Source of the DNA: an uncultured Atopostipes sp. | Lineage (GTDB): Bacteria > Bacillota > Bacilli > Lactobacillales > Carnobacteriaceae_A | Assembly: GCA_910588235.1 (NCBI GenBank) | Contig: CAJUOQ010000007.1 | Location: forward strand, 4,273-68,272 | DNA length: 64,000 bases | Direction: 5' to 3' | Part shown: in pieces, positions 15,827-24,564 of the stretch | Layout: every line of letters starts with the position of its first letter | Numbering within the stretch: position 1 is the first letter of the stretch | Made by a program: the position numbers and the translations under genes | The notes under the pieces: generated by a model | What the model saw: only the letters and a program-made list of their open reading frames with translations | Told to the model about the DNA's origin: nothing | Database searches by the model: none

Positions 15827-17992
15827 ATGATGAATGAAGTTAACAGCTCACATAAGTGGCTCTTAGAAGGAATAGATTGCGCCAATTGTGCTGCCAAGAT
15901 TGAGAATGGCGTTGCTGAAATAGATGGAGTCATAAATAGTAACGTGAATTACATGACCCAGACATTAAGCTTTGATCTTGTGGCAGAAAATGACGCTAAA
16001 ACACTTTCTTCCGTTAAAAATAAAATTAAAAAACTAGAACCTGATATCATCCCTCTTATAAAAGATACAGGTCAGGAAGTTGGAGAAGACAGGGGTCTCC
16101 AGTCAGAAAAATCGGGTCAGAAACAGAATCACAAAAGACCAGAAAATTGGGGAATTAAGTTAACCATCGGTCGCTTAATCCTTGCCGTGTCAGTGCTTTT
16201 ACTGGCAAGTTTTGCCCTCATTACCCCTTCCCTTTCCTTTGGTTTGTTTGTGGTCGCTTACCTTGTAGCCGGGTATGATGTGATTTGGCGAGCCGTCCGA
16301 AATATCTTTAATGGCCAAGTCTTTGATGAAAACTTTTTAATGACAGTCGCTACACTTGCTGCCTTCTATGTGCAACAATATCCCGAAGCAGTAGCCGTCA
16401 TGCTTTTCTACCAAGTGGGGGAAGTTTTTCAAGATGTGGCCGTAAACAAATCACGTCGCTCCATCGCAGACTTGATGGATATTCGTCCGGATTACGCCAA
16501 TATAAAATTAGCAGATGGCAGTACTCGACAGGTTTCACCAGAATCCATTAAAGTCGGCGACACCATTCTGGTGCGTCCAGGCGAAAAAGTTCCCTTAGAC
16601 GGAAAAGTGGTCAGCGGTTCTTCCGCTATGGATACGTCTGCTCTAACCGGTGAGTCAATGCCCCGAAGTGTTAAAGAAGCTGACGACGTTTTAAGTGGTT
16701 TTATTAATAAAAATGGCTTGCTAGAAGTAATGGTCGAAAAGCCATTCTCAGAGTCAACGGTGACAAAAATTCTTGAGCTCGTTGAGAATGCGAGCAGTCG
16801 TAAAGCACCGACAGAACAATTCATTACGAAGTTTGCTCGTTACTATACGCCGATTGTGGTCATTTTAGCTGTCTTATTAGCTGTTCTTTTACCCTTGACT
16901 ATTCCTGGAATGACGTTTAACGATGGTGTTTACCGGGCAGCTATTTTCCTTGTTATTTCATGTCCTTGTGCCTTAGTTGTTTCGATTCCCGTCGGTTTCT
17001 TTGGCGGAATTGGTGCTTCTTCACGTAAAGGTATCTTAGTGAAAGGCGGCAACTTCTTAGAAGGCTTAAACGATGTTAAATATGTCATTATGGATAAGAC
17101 GGGAACCTTAACCAAAGGGGAATTTGAAATAACTGATATTCAATCGACACCAGAATTCAATAATGAAGAACTCTTAGAACTAGCCGCTTATGCGGAAACC
17201 CATTCTTCACACCCCATTGCGGATTCCATCAAAGAGCATTATGGGAAAGAGATTGATGAACGTCGAATTGATGAATACAATGATCTCTCAGGGCACGGAG
17301 TTCAAGCGGTTGTTGATGGCAAAGAGATATTAGCCGGAAATGCTAAGTTAATGGCCAAATATGGTATTCCTTTTAAAGAAGTAGAGGAAGTCGGAACGGT
17401 TGTCTATTTAGCCATTGAGGGAGCCTATGCTGGTCACCTTTTAATTGCCGATACGATTAAAGAAGATGCTGCAGAAGGCATTGCCTTAATGAAAGAAAAA
17501 GGCGTCGAACATATTATCATGCTTACAGGCGATTCAAAAGCGGTAGCCGAAGCGGTTGGAAATAAATTAGGGATTGATGAAATCTACTCGGAACTCCTTC
17601 CACAAGACAAAGTGGAGAAAATGGAAGAAATTATGGCGCTCAAAAACAAAAAAGAAAAAGTTGCTTTTGTGGGCGACGGTATCAACGATACGCCCGTATT
17701 GGCCCGGTCAGATATCGGGATTGCGATGGGTGGCTTAGGATCAGACGCAGCCATTGAAGCGGCGGATATCGTGATTATGGACGACAAGCCTTCTAAAATT
17801 GGAACGGCGATGCAAGTCGCTAAAGATACTCGCCAAATTGTCTGGCAAAATATCATTCTCGCACTAGCCGTCAAAGGGGTATTCTTGATTTTAGGTGCCT
17901 TTGGCGTAGCCTCGATGTGGGAAGCTGTTTTTGCAGATGTTGGCGTAACGGTTATTGCTGTATTGAACGCCATGCGTGTTTTAAGAAAATAA
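15827..17992 (+). CDS. cadA: CadA, Cd(II)/Zn(II)/Pb(II)-exporting P1B-2 ATPase
   Basis: 721 aa. One N-terminal HMA domain (GIDCANCAAKIE), TGES in the actuator domain (TALTGESMP), the transport motif SCPCALVVSIPVG, phosphorylation site DKTGTLTKGE, the SSHPIADS motif of P1B ATPases and the GDGINDTPVLARSDIGIAMG hinge. CPC with a preceding CANC-type HMA points to the Zn/Cd/Pb class. A ribosome site AAAGGAAG precedes two adjacent ATGs. Last gene of cadC-cadD-cadA, closed by a hairpin. Confidence 0.95.
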   Translation: MMNEVNSSHKWLLEGIDCANCAAKIENGVAEIDGVINSNVNYMTQTLSFDLVAENDAKTLSSVKNKIKKLEPDIIPLIKDTGQEVGEDRGLQSEKSGQKQNHKRPENWGIKLTIGRLILAVSVLLLASFALITPSLSFGLFVVAYLVAGYDVIWRAVRNIFNGQVFDENFLMTVATLAAFYVQQYPEAVAVMLFYQVGEVFQDVAVNKSRRSIADLMDIRPDYANIKLADGSTRQVSPESIKVGDTILVRPGEKVPLDGKVVSGSSAMDTSALTGESMPRSVKEADDVLSGFINKNGLLEVMVEKPFSESTVTKILELVENASSRKAPTEQFITKFARYYTPIVVILAVLLAVLLPLTIPGMTFNDGVYRAAIFLVISCPCALVVSIPVGFFGGIGASSRKGILVKGGNFLEGLNDVKYVIMDKTGTLTKGEFEITDIQSTPEFNNEELLELAAYAETHSSHPIADSIKEHYGKEIDERRIDEYNDLSGHGVQAVVDGKEILAGNAKLMAKYGIPFKEVEEVGTVVYLAIEGAYAGHLLIADTIKEDAAEGIALMKEKGVEHIIMLTGDSKAVAEAVGNKLGIDEIYSELLPQDKVEKMEEIMALKNKKEKVAFVGDGINDTPVLARSDIGIAMGGLGSDAAIEAADIVIMDDKPSKIGTAMQVAKDTRQIVWQNIILALAVKGVFLILGAFGVASMWEAVFADVGVTVIAVLNAMRVLRK

Positions 17993-18025
17993 ATTATAAT
18001 ACTGTTAAGTATTAAGAATTAAACA

Positions 18026-18067
18026 AAAAAGGACGAGAACGCAATTTTCATTGCTCTCGTCCTTTTT
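18026..18067. terminator. Bidirectional terminator between cadA and the CDF fragment
   Basis: Stem AAAAAGGACGAGA / TCTCGTCCTTTTT (18026-18038 with 18055-18067) with internal GCAAT/ATTGC pairing. It has T-runs on both strands. Confidence 0.85.
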
Positions 18068-18077
18068 ATTTTAATCT

Positions 18078-18581
18078 TTATTCTTTTAAAAAGTAATTGC
18101 GATCAAAGTGAATGCGAATTTCATAATCTTGGAGAACTTTCGACAAATCTTTCACGATTATTTGGTACAATTCTTCATCTGACATTTGAATATTATCTGG
18201 AACCGTTATATCAAAAATAACTTTCTCATCTTCTAAGCGAAGATCATGAAAATGAAAATCTTCTTTGTAAGACTTTAATGTTCTTTTCACATTAGCATAA
18301 ACCTCATTTTGCTCGTCATCATCTAATCCCTCTGGGTCTAAGTGTCCGACCAGTTTAATACCAAATCGTTCATCAAATTCCTTTTCAATAGAATCTATCA
18401 CTCGATGGGCCTCAATCAAATCCCAACGGGCATCGACTTCCACATCAACCGTTGCAAACATTTTATTGGGACCGTATTTGTGTAGAATGAGGTCATGATA
18501 ACCAACAAGACTTTGATAAGAATCTAATACTTCCTGCATATTAGCTACTAGCTGAGAATCTGGGCCTGCTCGAATACCTGG
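18078..18581 (-). pseudogene. CDF cation efflux protein, C-terminal cytoplasmic domain only
   Basis: The frame is open from a TAA at 18582-18584 and reads AGPDSQLVANMQEVLDSYQS onward, then VGYHDLILHKYGPNKMFATV and AHRVIDSIEKEF. This is the dimerising cytoplasmic domain of MntE/YdfM-type cation diffusion facilitators. The whole membrane domain is missing, so transport is impossible; an ATG at 18539 could still make a 153-aa soluble protein. It lies between the cad terminator and the P1B-4 ATPase, a likely deletion scar. Confidence 0.75.
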
Positions 18582-18721
18582 TTATGCTCATACTAGTTGT
18601 GCTGTTAAATCCATTTTAACACCTTCTGATTAATTACATCTGAATGCTTAATCTAATAGTTAGTTTATTGTGTACTTTTGGTATGGATTAATCATTTTCT
18701 GTGCTTTTGGAAACTGAGTAG

Positions 18722-20650
18722 TTAGTTATCACCTTTGAAAGATAACAAACGCAGACCATTTAAAATAACAACTAATGTACTTCCTTCATGAATAATAACA
18801 CTGATTGCTATATCGGTTAGACCTAAAAAACTAACGATAACTAAAAAGACTACAACTGCCATTGAAAAGAAGATGTTTTGCCAAATGACACGGTTCATTT
18901 TTGTGGCAACTTTATGTGCATTGACTAATTTAGATAAGTCATTCTTCATCAAGGCCAAGTCAGATACTTCTACTGCAACATCTGTCCCCTCGCCCATCGC
19001 GATACCAACATTTGCTTTTACAAGTGCTGGTGCGTCATTGACACCATCTCCCACCATAGCAACGATCCCGTGTTCTTTTTTTTGTTCATTAATGATATTC
19101 GATTTATCTTCTGGCATGACATTTGCAATTACTTCATCAATCCCAAGTTGTTCGCCGACCGCTTTACCCGTCATTTCAGAATCTCCCGTAATTAAAGTGG
19201 TGTGAATCCCAAGGCCCTTAAAGTAATCAATGGTTGCTTTAGCTTCTTCATTTGGAATATCCATTAAAGCAATTAGCCCAACAACTTTCTCATCTTCGGA
19301 TACATAGACCACTGTTTTTCCCTCCGAAGCCCTCTCGTCATTTAAGCGTGAGAACTCTTCTGCCACATTAGTAAAGGAAGTGGGTTTTCCTATACGATAA
19401 TTTTTCCCATTATAATCGCCTGTTAAACCTTTTCCGATTTGATTAGTTACATCAATCGTCATTTTGTTTTTAGCTTCAAATTTTTCTAAAATAGCATTTG
19501 CTAAAGGATGATTGGATTCTTTTTCCAGCGCTACTACAATATCAAGCATCTCTTCTTCATTCACAGAATCAGTGAAATAAGAGTTCGTTACTTGTGGTTT
19601 CCCTCTTGTAAGCGTGCCTGTTTTATCAAAAGCAATGGCATTAATATCTGCCAGTTGTGATAGATAGGTACTTCCTTTTGAAAGGACACCGTGTTTTGCT
19701 AGATTTGAAGTGGCAGACAGAGTTACGGATACGGTAGCAGCTGCAAGGGCACAAGGTGACGCTGCAACTAAAAGTACCAATCCTCTATAAATACTTTGTG
19801 ACCAGGTCCAATTTAAAAGATAAGGAGCAGTTAAAACAACTACAGGGATGGCAATTAAAACAAACGTTACATATCTTGGCTCAAATTTTTGAATAATACT
19901 TGCGGCTTTTGTTTGATTGCTCTGATTTTGGTTAACGAGCTGTAAAATCTTTGAGAATACCGTATCTTTTTCTTCTTTGGTCACTTCCATTGTGAAAGTA
20001 CCCGTCCCATTGATTGTACTCCCAAAAACGTCATCTCCCTTAGATTTTTCTTGGGGGATACTTTCACCATTAATGGCAGATTCATCGATGGAGGTTTCCC
20101 CCGATAAAATCACTCCGTCTATGGGTACTTGGTCTCCATTTAATACTTGTAGGCGGTCGCCAACTTTCAATTCGCTTACTTCAACGATTTCAGTATTTCC
20201 ATCTGGTTTAATTAATCGGGCGGTTGTAGGATTCATTTCGAGTAATTTAGTAATTTCTCTTTTACTTCTTCCCTCAGCATAATCCTCTAAAAAATGCGCT
20301 CCCGAAAATATCAATATTAATAGTGTTCCTTCCCAAAAGTTACCTATGGCAGAAGCTCCAATCGCAGCTAATCCCATTAAAATATGAGAATTGGGGGTGA
20401 ATTTCCCCCTTGCTTTGGTATTTTCTATAGTTTCACCGACACCTTCAAGCACAATCACATGATAACCGGCAGCAATTGTTGCAATAGAAAAAAGGATATT
20501 TTGCAATCCTTGATACTGATCACTTAAAAACAAAGCGATAATCGCCAAAGCTAAACCAATAAAATATAAAACGATGGGTGCTTTTCCATGGTCATGGTTG
20601 TGATTATGATTATGTTTTTCTCTTGCCTGTTGTTCTTGAACATTTTCCAT
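18722..20650 (-). CDS. P1B-4 type metal-transporting ATPase (ZosA-like)
   Basis: 642 aa. His-rich N-terminus (KHNHNHNHDHGK), no HMA domain, transport motif AASPCALAAATVS, DKTGTLTRGKP, SNHPLANAI, GDGVNDAPALVKANVGIAMG and a C-terminal HEGSTLVVILNGLRLL. SPC plus HEGS/GT defines the P1B-4 group (CoaT, ZosA). The promoter region carries a Zur-like box, which argues for a zinc-related role. ZosA of Bacillus subtilis is described as a zinc uptake ATPase, while most P1B-4 proteins export; direction cannot be read from sequence. Ribosome site GAAGGAG. Confidence 0.85.
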   Translation of the reverse strand: MENVQEQQAREKHNHNHNHDHGKAPIVLYFIGLALAIIALFLSDQYQGLQNILFSIATIAAGYHVIVLEGVGETIENTKARGKFTPNSHILMGLAAIGASAIGNFWEGTLLILIFSGAHFLEDYAEGRSKREITKLLEMNPTTARLIKPDGNTEIVEVSELKVGDRLQVLNGDQVPIDGVILSGETSIDESAINGESIPQEKSKGDDVFGSTINGTGTFTMEVTKEEKDTVFSKILQLVNQNQSNQTKAASIIQKFEPRYVTFVLIAIPVVVLTAPYLLNWTWSQSIYRGLVLLVAASPCALAAATVSVTLSATSNLAKHGVLSKGSTYLSQLADINAIAFDKTGTLTRGKPQVTNSYFTDSVNEEEMLDIVVALEKESNHPLANAILEKFEAKNKMTIDVTNQIGKGLTGDYNGKNYRIGKPTSFTNVAEEFSRLNDERASEGKTVVYVSEDEKVVGLIALMDIPNEEAKATIDYFKGLGIHTTLITGDSEMTGKAVGEQLGIDEVIANVMPEDKSNIINEQKKEHGIVAMVGDGVNDAPALVKANVGIAMGEGTDVAVEVSDLALMKNDLSKLVNAHKVATKMNRVIWQNIFFSMAVVVFLVIVSFLGLTDIAISVIIHEGSTLVVILNGLRLLSFKGDN

Positions 20651-20753
20651 TTTTATTCTCCTTCTGAAATGTCTAGGGGTGACTGAAATATTTATTCAAA
20701 AGATATTAAGTTGTCCTTTTTATATCTGAGCTACCCTATCTACCTATATTTTC

Positions 20754-20776
20754 TAAATCGTAATCATTCCGATTCA
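20754..20776 (-). promoter_or_regulatory. Zur-like box upstream of the P1B-4 ATPase
   Basis: TAAATCGTAATCATTCCGAT (start 20754) is close to the B. subtilis Zur box AAATCGTAATNATTACGATT. Arms AATCGTAAT and ATTCCGATT differ at one position. It overlaps the inferred -10/start region, a repressing position. Confidence 0.65.
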
Positions 20777-20809
20777 TATGAATTTACAATCATATGAATG
20801 TAAATTCAT
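20772..20809. promoter_or_regulatory. Promoter and nested palindromes before the P1B-4 ATPase
   Basis: ATTCATATGAAT (20772-20783) is a perfect palindrome. ATGAATTTACA (20778-20788) and TGTAAATTCAT (20799-20809) form an 11-bp inverted repeat. A candidate promoter on the minus strand is TTTACA (20804-20799), 17 bp, TCATAT (20781-20776). The CATATG core recurs in the czrA operator at 23467-23490, so an SmtB/CzrA-type repressor may also act here. Confidence 0.5.
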
Positions 20810-20860
20810 TTTATCCCTTCTCTTAATTTTTGTCAATAAATTACTCCCCCAAAAACAAAA

Positions 20861-20906
20861 AATGAGTTCCCGTTCTACTAATAAGCTAGTAGAACGAAAA
20901 CTCATT
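20861..20906 (-). terminator. Terminator after the ZIP transporter
   Basis: Stem of about 20 bp with one internal mismatch region (20861-20880 with 20887-20906; CGTTCTACTA / TAGTAGAACG core), followed on the minus strand by a T-rich run. Confidence 0.8.
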
Positions 20907-20915
20907 GTACATATT

Positions 20916-21731
20916 CTATCCAAGTGCCACATCTAATGTCATCATAATGGCAAATCCTATCATCAATGCCATCGTAGCTACTTCACTATGCCCATTCGTT
21001 TGAGAATTGGGAATCAATTCTTCTGCACAGACGAATATCATTGCACCTGCAGCAAAAGCTAATGCATAAGGTAAAATGACCGTTATTTGCGTAACTAACC
21101 ATGCGCCTATGGTAGCTGATATAATTTCAACTAATGCACTGGATTGCCCCATGTTAAACGCATGCCCTTTTGAACTTCCTTCTGCACGTATCGGCATCGA
21201 AAGTGCCGCTCCTTCAGGGAAATTTTGTAGTCCGATTCCTAAAGCTAATACAACTGCACTAGCAATTGCAGAAGAGCCTTCTCCAGCTGCACCGAATGCA
21301 ACACCAATGGCTAGACCTTCAGGAATATTATGAATCGTTACCGCTAAAAATAAGAGTGTCGTAGAAGATAATGATGTATCTACGCCTTCCGTTTCTTCAA
21401 CACCCCTTGCTCGCTTATGTAAGTGAGGGACAACACCATCTACAACTCTTAAAAAGGCGCCCCCTATTAAGAATCCAACTAATGCAGGGACAAATGACCA
21501 AATTCCATAGCCATTTTGCTCAGCATAGTCGATAGAAGGAGCGAGTAAAGACCAAAAACTCGCTGCAATCATCACCCCGGCCGCAAAACCATTCATAATC
21601 GCCAATAATTTATCATTTACTTCGTGGAATAAAAAGACCAGACTCGATCCTAAAACAGTCATCAACCAAGTAAAAATACCGGCTAGCGTTGCTTGCCAAA
21701 CTGGATTCAATCCTAAAAACCAATCTATCAT
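20916..21731 (-). CDS. ZIP-family divalent metal transporter (GufA/ZupT type)
   Basis: 271 aa, about eight membrane segments. The ZIP signature helices show HNIPEGLAIGVAFG and QNFPEGAALSMP, and the start FFxx-like ATLAGIFTWLMTVLGSS is typical of the GufA subfamily. ZIP proteins move Zn, Fe or Mn into the cytosol. It is alone between two hairpins and follows AAGGAGAGG. An imperfect dyad TTTAG-N6-CTAAA at 21772-21787 lies in its leader and could be a metalloregulator site. Confidence 0.88.
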   Translation of the reverse strand: MIDWFLGLNPVWQATLAGIFTWLMTVLGSSLVFLFHEVNDKLLAIMNGFAAGVMIAASFWSLLAPSIDYAEQNGYGIWSFVPALVGFLIGGAFLRVVDGVVPHLHKRARGVEETEGVDTSLSSTTLLFLAVTIHNIPEGLAIGVAFGAAGEGSSAIASAVVLALGIGLQNFPEGAALSMPIRAEGSSKGHAFNMGQSSALVEIISATIGAWLVTQITVILPYALAFAAGAMIFVCAEELIPNSQTNGHSEVATMALMIGFAIMMTLDVALG

Positions 21732-21920
21732 TATATAAACCTCTCCTTTTTTAAGTCAACAAAATCTATTTTTTAGCTTAGTCTAAATTATTCTACAGAA
21801 AGATTATAACAAAAAGAAAGAAAAAGTGCATTTTATTCCTTTTACTTAAGACATCCTTTTTAAATAAAGTATATTCTTTTAATAAAATAAATGGTAAATA
21901 CTTACGATCTCTCAAAAGAA

Positions 21921-21966
21921 AAATAACTCTTCTCACGGTAATATACTTACGTAAGAAGAGTTATTT
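21921..21966 (-). terminator. Terminator after the czrA-CDF operon
   Basis: Stem AAATAACTCTTCT / AGAAGAGTTATTT (21921-21933 with 21954-21966) just beyond the CDF stop codon. Confidence 0.75.
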
Positions 21967-22020
21967 ACAAATTTTGTGGCCATTTTTTAGATACAGTCAA
22001 CAGAGAAAGATTAACCCATG

Positions 22021-23127
22021 TTATTGTTTACTTAAAATCCCTTTTTCGTCCACTATAATCTCAATCGTTGAATGCGTAAGATTATATGGAAATAAAATTT
22101 CTCGAATGTCCTTTTTTATTTGTTCATGATCTTTTACTTCGCTTGAAGCGACGCTAATCGTGACATTCGCTATATTTTCTTCACCATCAAACGTCCAAAC
22201 ATGGAAGTGAGAAAGGTTGTTGACTTGATCAATACTTAAGATTTCTTGGGCTAATTTCTTTAAATCAATATTGTCAGGAGTTGTTTCAAAGAATATTTTT
22301 GTCGTTTCAATAAATCGAGGAATAGTTTCATATAAAATATATCCTGCAATAATAATTGAAACAATCGGGTCTAATATATACCAATCCGTAAAATTAAGAA
22401 TAATACTCATGGCCAACACAGCTAACCACCCAAGTATGTCTTCTAACATATGAAGGTTTAACATTTCTTCGTTTTTTGAACTGCCTTTTCCCATTAAACG
22501 CATGGCGTACCCTTTAATGGCAATAGCGATTATAGCCATCCAAAATAACCCTTGATAGTTAATGGGAGTAGGGTTGAAGAGTACCGGAATACTATTAAAT
22601 ATCATAAAAACGGAACCTAGAATTAAGACAACTGACGTGATGATAGCTCCTAGTGGTGAATACCTTTTATAACCGAATGTGTACTCTTCATCAGCATCTT
22701 TATTAGATAGCTTTTGAAACAGCCATGCCAAACCAATTGAAAGAGCATCTCCAGTATCATGCACTGCGTCAGATAAAAGTGCGACACTATTAAATAGATA
22801 ACCAAATATAAATTCAGCTATAGCAAATCCTGCATTGAGAAAGAAAACAATTTTTGTGTTCCGTTCAGCCAAATCTCCGCTACCATGAGAATGACTATGA
22901 TCGTCATCATCTTCAGCAGAATGAATCACATCTTGAGAATCTGAGTAGATAACTTTTGTAAAGTCTAGTACTTTATGGAGGGCATCTAGATCAGTTTTAT
23001 CAGAAAAATGCAGCTGGTTATTTTCGTAGTCAATTTCGACATACTTTCCCTTCTGCTTTTGATTAATGGTCTCTTCTAAATACTCTGCATCATTCTCACT
23101 TTGAAGAGGGTTAATATAATAAATCAT
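22021..23127 (-). CDS. CzcD-type cation diffusion facilitator with an extra N-terminal domain
   Basis: 368 aa. Six membrane segments with zinc-site residues in LLSDAVHDTGDALSIG (HDxxD) and LHMLEDILGWLAV (HxxxD), and a C-terminal cytoplasmic domain FHVWTFDGEENIANVTISV. About 75 residues precede the usual start, ending in a His/Asp cluster DDDDHSHSHGSGD. A zinc or cadmium exporter driven by protons is expected. Its ATG directly follows the stop of the ArsR-type regulator, so the pair is one operon. Confidence 0.9.
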   Translation of the reverse strand: MIYYINPLQSENDAEYLEETINQKQKGKYVEIDYENNQLHFSDKTDLDALHKVLDFTKVIYSDSQDVIHSAEDDDDHSHSHGSGDLAERNTKIVFFLNAGFAIAEFIFGYLFNSVALLSDAVHDTGDALSIGLAWLFQKLSNKDADEEYTFGYKRYSPLGAIITSVVLILGSVFMIFNSIPVLFNPTPINYQGLFWMAIIAIAIKGYAMRLMGKGSSKNEEMLNLHMLEDILGWLAVLAMSIILNFTDWYILDPIVSIIIAGYILYETIPRFIETTKIFFETTPDNIDLKKLAQEILSIDQVNNLSHFHVWTFDGEENIANVTISVASSEVKDHEQIKKDIREILFPYNLTHSTIEIIVDEKGILSKQ

Positions 23128-23433
23128 TTAAATTCCTTCCTTTTCAGTATTTTCCTCAACGTGGGCAAACACTTGGTTTAATATTTCATAAATGTGATGA
23201 TCGTCCGGGGAGTAAATCATTGATTTTCCTTCTCTTCTTGATTGGACCAAACGATGATCTTTTAGTATTTTTAATTGGTGGGAAACGTTTGATTGTTCAC
23301 CCCCAAGTTTATTGACAATGGTTGAAACGTTCGCTTCCTCTTTCGATAAGAGAGAGAGAATCGAAAGTCTCGTTTCATCTCCTAAAATCTTGAATAAAGC
23401 AGCAGAATTTTGGATTATATTTTTTTGATTCAT
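23128..23433 (-). CDS. CzrA/SmtB-type zinc-responsive repressor
   Basis: 101 aa, ArsR family. The C-terminal helix carries DDHHIYEILNQVFAHVEE, which matches the alpha-5 zinc site D-x-H-x10-H-x2-E of SmtB/ZiaR. No cysteine site is present. The start at 23433 is 6 bp after AGGAGG; the longer frame to 23508 has no ribosome site. It should sense zinc (or Co) and control the downstream CDF gene through the palindrome at 23467-23490. Confidence 0.88.
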   Translation of the reverse strand: MNQKNIIQNSAALFKILGDETRLSILSLLSKEEANVSTIVNKLGGEQSNVSHQLKILKDHRLVQSRREGKSMIYSPDDHHIYEILNQVFAHVEENTEKEGI

Positions 23434-23466
23434 AAGAGTCCTCCTAACTAAACAATGAATAACGAT

Positions 23467-23490
23467 ACATATGATTATGTTAACATATGT
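23467..23490. promoter_or_regulatory. Operator of the czrA-CDF operon
   Basis: ACATATG-N10-CATATGT, perfect 7-bp arms, 34 bp before the regulator's ATG. The form resembles SmtB/CzrA operators. Confidence 0.65.
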
Positions 23491-23596
23491 AGGATATAAA
23501 AGAAGCATTATACATCTAGAAATCTATCCACTTTTAACAATATTACTTAAGACACCGTTGTAACGAACATCTAGAGAGCTTTATAAATCAAAAGTA

Positions 23597-23684
23597 AAGC
23601 ATTTGTGCGCAAACTTTTCTGTGAAGGACCATTAGAAAATGGCACTTTCCACTTGCCCGATTTTTACCCTGCTCATTTACTTCC
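23597..23684. repeat. Dispersed repeat, copy C
   Basis: CTTTTCTGTGAA, CATTAGAAAATGGCACTTTC, CACTTGC and TTTTTACCCTGC match copy B after merA. The last part equals the merA stop region, so this is probably the tail of a lost second mer operon whose merR relic lies at 24194-24487. Confidence 0.6.
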
Positions 23685-23782
23685 TTTTTCTGTTTCGGTG
23701 TGCTTGTCGCTGAATAATCAATTAATAGTGATACCTATCCGCCATCTTTTCGAAACATTAAATTTATGAAACGATTCGGAAA

Positions 23783-23825
23783 AAAATACTCCTGCTAATA
23801 TCAGTTATTAGCAGGAGTATTTTTA
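23783..23825. terminator. Bidirectional terminator hairpin
   Basis: Perfect 19-bp stem (23783-23801 with 23807-23825), core ACTCCTGCTAATA, loop TCAGT, with A/T runs at both ends. Confidence 0.85.
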
Positions 23826-23931
23826 TATTTCTATTTAATTCAAAAGCCGTGCAATTCTATTTTGGTAACTAATCTTTTGTTTTACCCCATTCTCATAATA
23901 TCTTTTTTTATTCTGTAATCGACTATGGTTA

Positions 23932-24201
23932 CTATTTCCCAAGACCTGCATTCTTTAATGTATCAAAATTGATTCCTCTATTCCTGCAACAATCCGCCCG
24001 CTCATCATTTATGGCAACTGCTGGAACTGTTTCTATTTCATATTCCTCTGCTTTTGTCTCACATTCCTTAGTTTCACATTTCTTGTTTAAGTCATATACT
24101 GTTATCTCTCAATATGGGCATTCTTGTGCTTTTATTTGTTGAACGGCATGTTCACATAAATAACACCCTGCATTAAATATTTCTATCCTTCTTTTATTCA
24201 T
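23932..24201 (-). pseudogene. Thioredoxin/glutaredoxin-like protein with in-frame TGA
   Basis: ATG at 24201 with AGGAGGA 7 bp upstream, overlapping the end of the merR relic by 8 bp. Translation: MNKRRIEIFNAGCYLCEHAV, then IKAQECPY, then TGA at codon 31 (24111-24109), then EITVYDLNKKCETKEC, ETVPAVAINDERADCC and a TAG stop at 23934-23932. It resembles small thioredoxin-like proteins found in mer-type operons, where the position of the TGA is Cys (CPxC). The frame beyond is intact, so this is a single nonsense change in an otherwise preserved 89-codon gene. Confidence 0.7.
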
Positions 24202-24487
24202 GACTATCTCCTCCTGTTAAACTGGTAATGATTGGATATCTGCCATCAGAACTTCCTGATCCTGAGCATTGGATGGAAATGAGTTGTTTAATTTCATTGA
24301 GAGTAAATCCTAATTTCTGCGAACGTTTGATAAACTTAATACGATCTACATCTTCTAAAGAAAAAATTCGGTAGCCAGCTCTTGTTCTAGGTGGTTCTGG
24401 AATGAGTTGCCGTTTCTCATAGTACCTTACTGTTTCAATATTGACATTGGACTTTTCAGCGACTTCACTTATTTTGAATCCTGTCAT
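24194..24487 (-). pseudogene. MerR-family regulator with internal in-frame deletion
   Basis: 97 aa from the ATG at 24487 (AAGGTG upstream). The DNA-binding half is intact (ISEVAEKSNVNIETVRYYEK to KLGFTLNEIKQLIS). It then jumps to CSGSGSSDGRYPIITSL, which corresponds to the C-terminal CSGSG-TSECPILEAL end of MerR. The dimerisation helix of about 40 residues and the cysteine before it are missing, and the last Cys is replaced (RYPII for ECPIL). It can hardly dimerise or bind Hg normally. Its promoter is a preserved mer-type promoter. Confidence 0.75.
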
Positions 24488-24506
24488 GCTTTCACCTTCT
24501 ATTCTA

Positions 24507-24538
24507 ATTATCCTCCCTGTACTTAGGTACAAAGTCAA
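24507..24538 (-). promoter_or_regulatory. Second mer-type promoter/operator
   Basis: Minus strand TTGACT (24538-24533), 20-bp spacer, GATAAT (24512-24507). The dyad TGTAC-N4-GTACA (24518-24531) matches that at 14566-14579 in the intact mer operon, so the functional MerR may act here too. Confidence 0.75.
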
Positions 24539-24564
24539 GATTATTTTAACATGTAAAAATAATC

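Larger units (their letters stand above)
23434..23931. other. Gene-free stretch of about 0.5 kb
   Basis: Contains the operator above, dispersed repeat copy C and a strong hairpin. No coding frame is supported. Confidence 0.6.

Noticed and set aside
16492..16824. Minus-strand frames inside cadA and the other P-type ATPase genes
   Set aside because: Antisense shadows of long conserved genes; no ribosome sites and no recognisable product.
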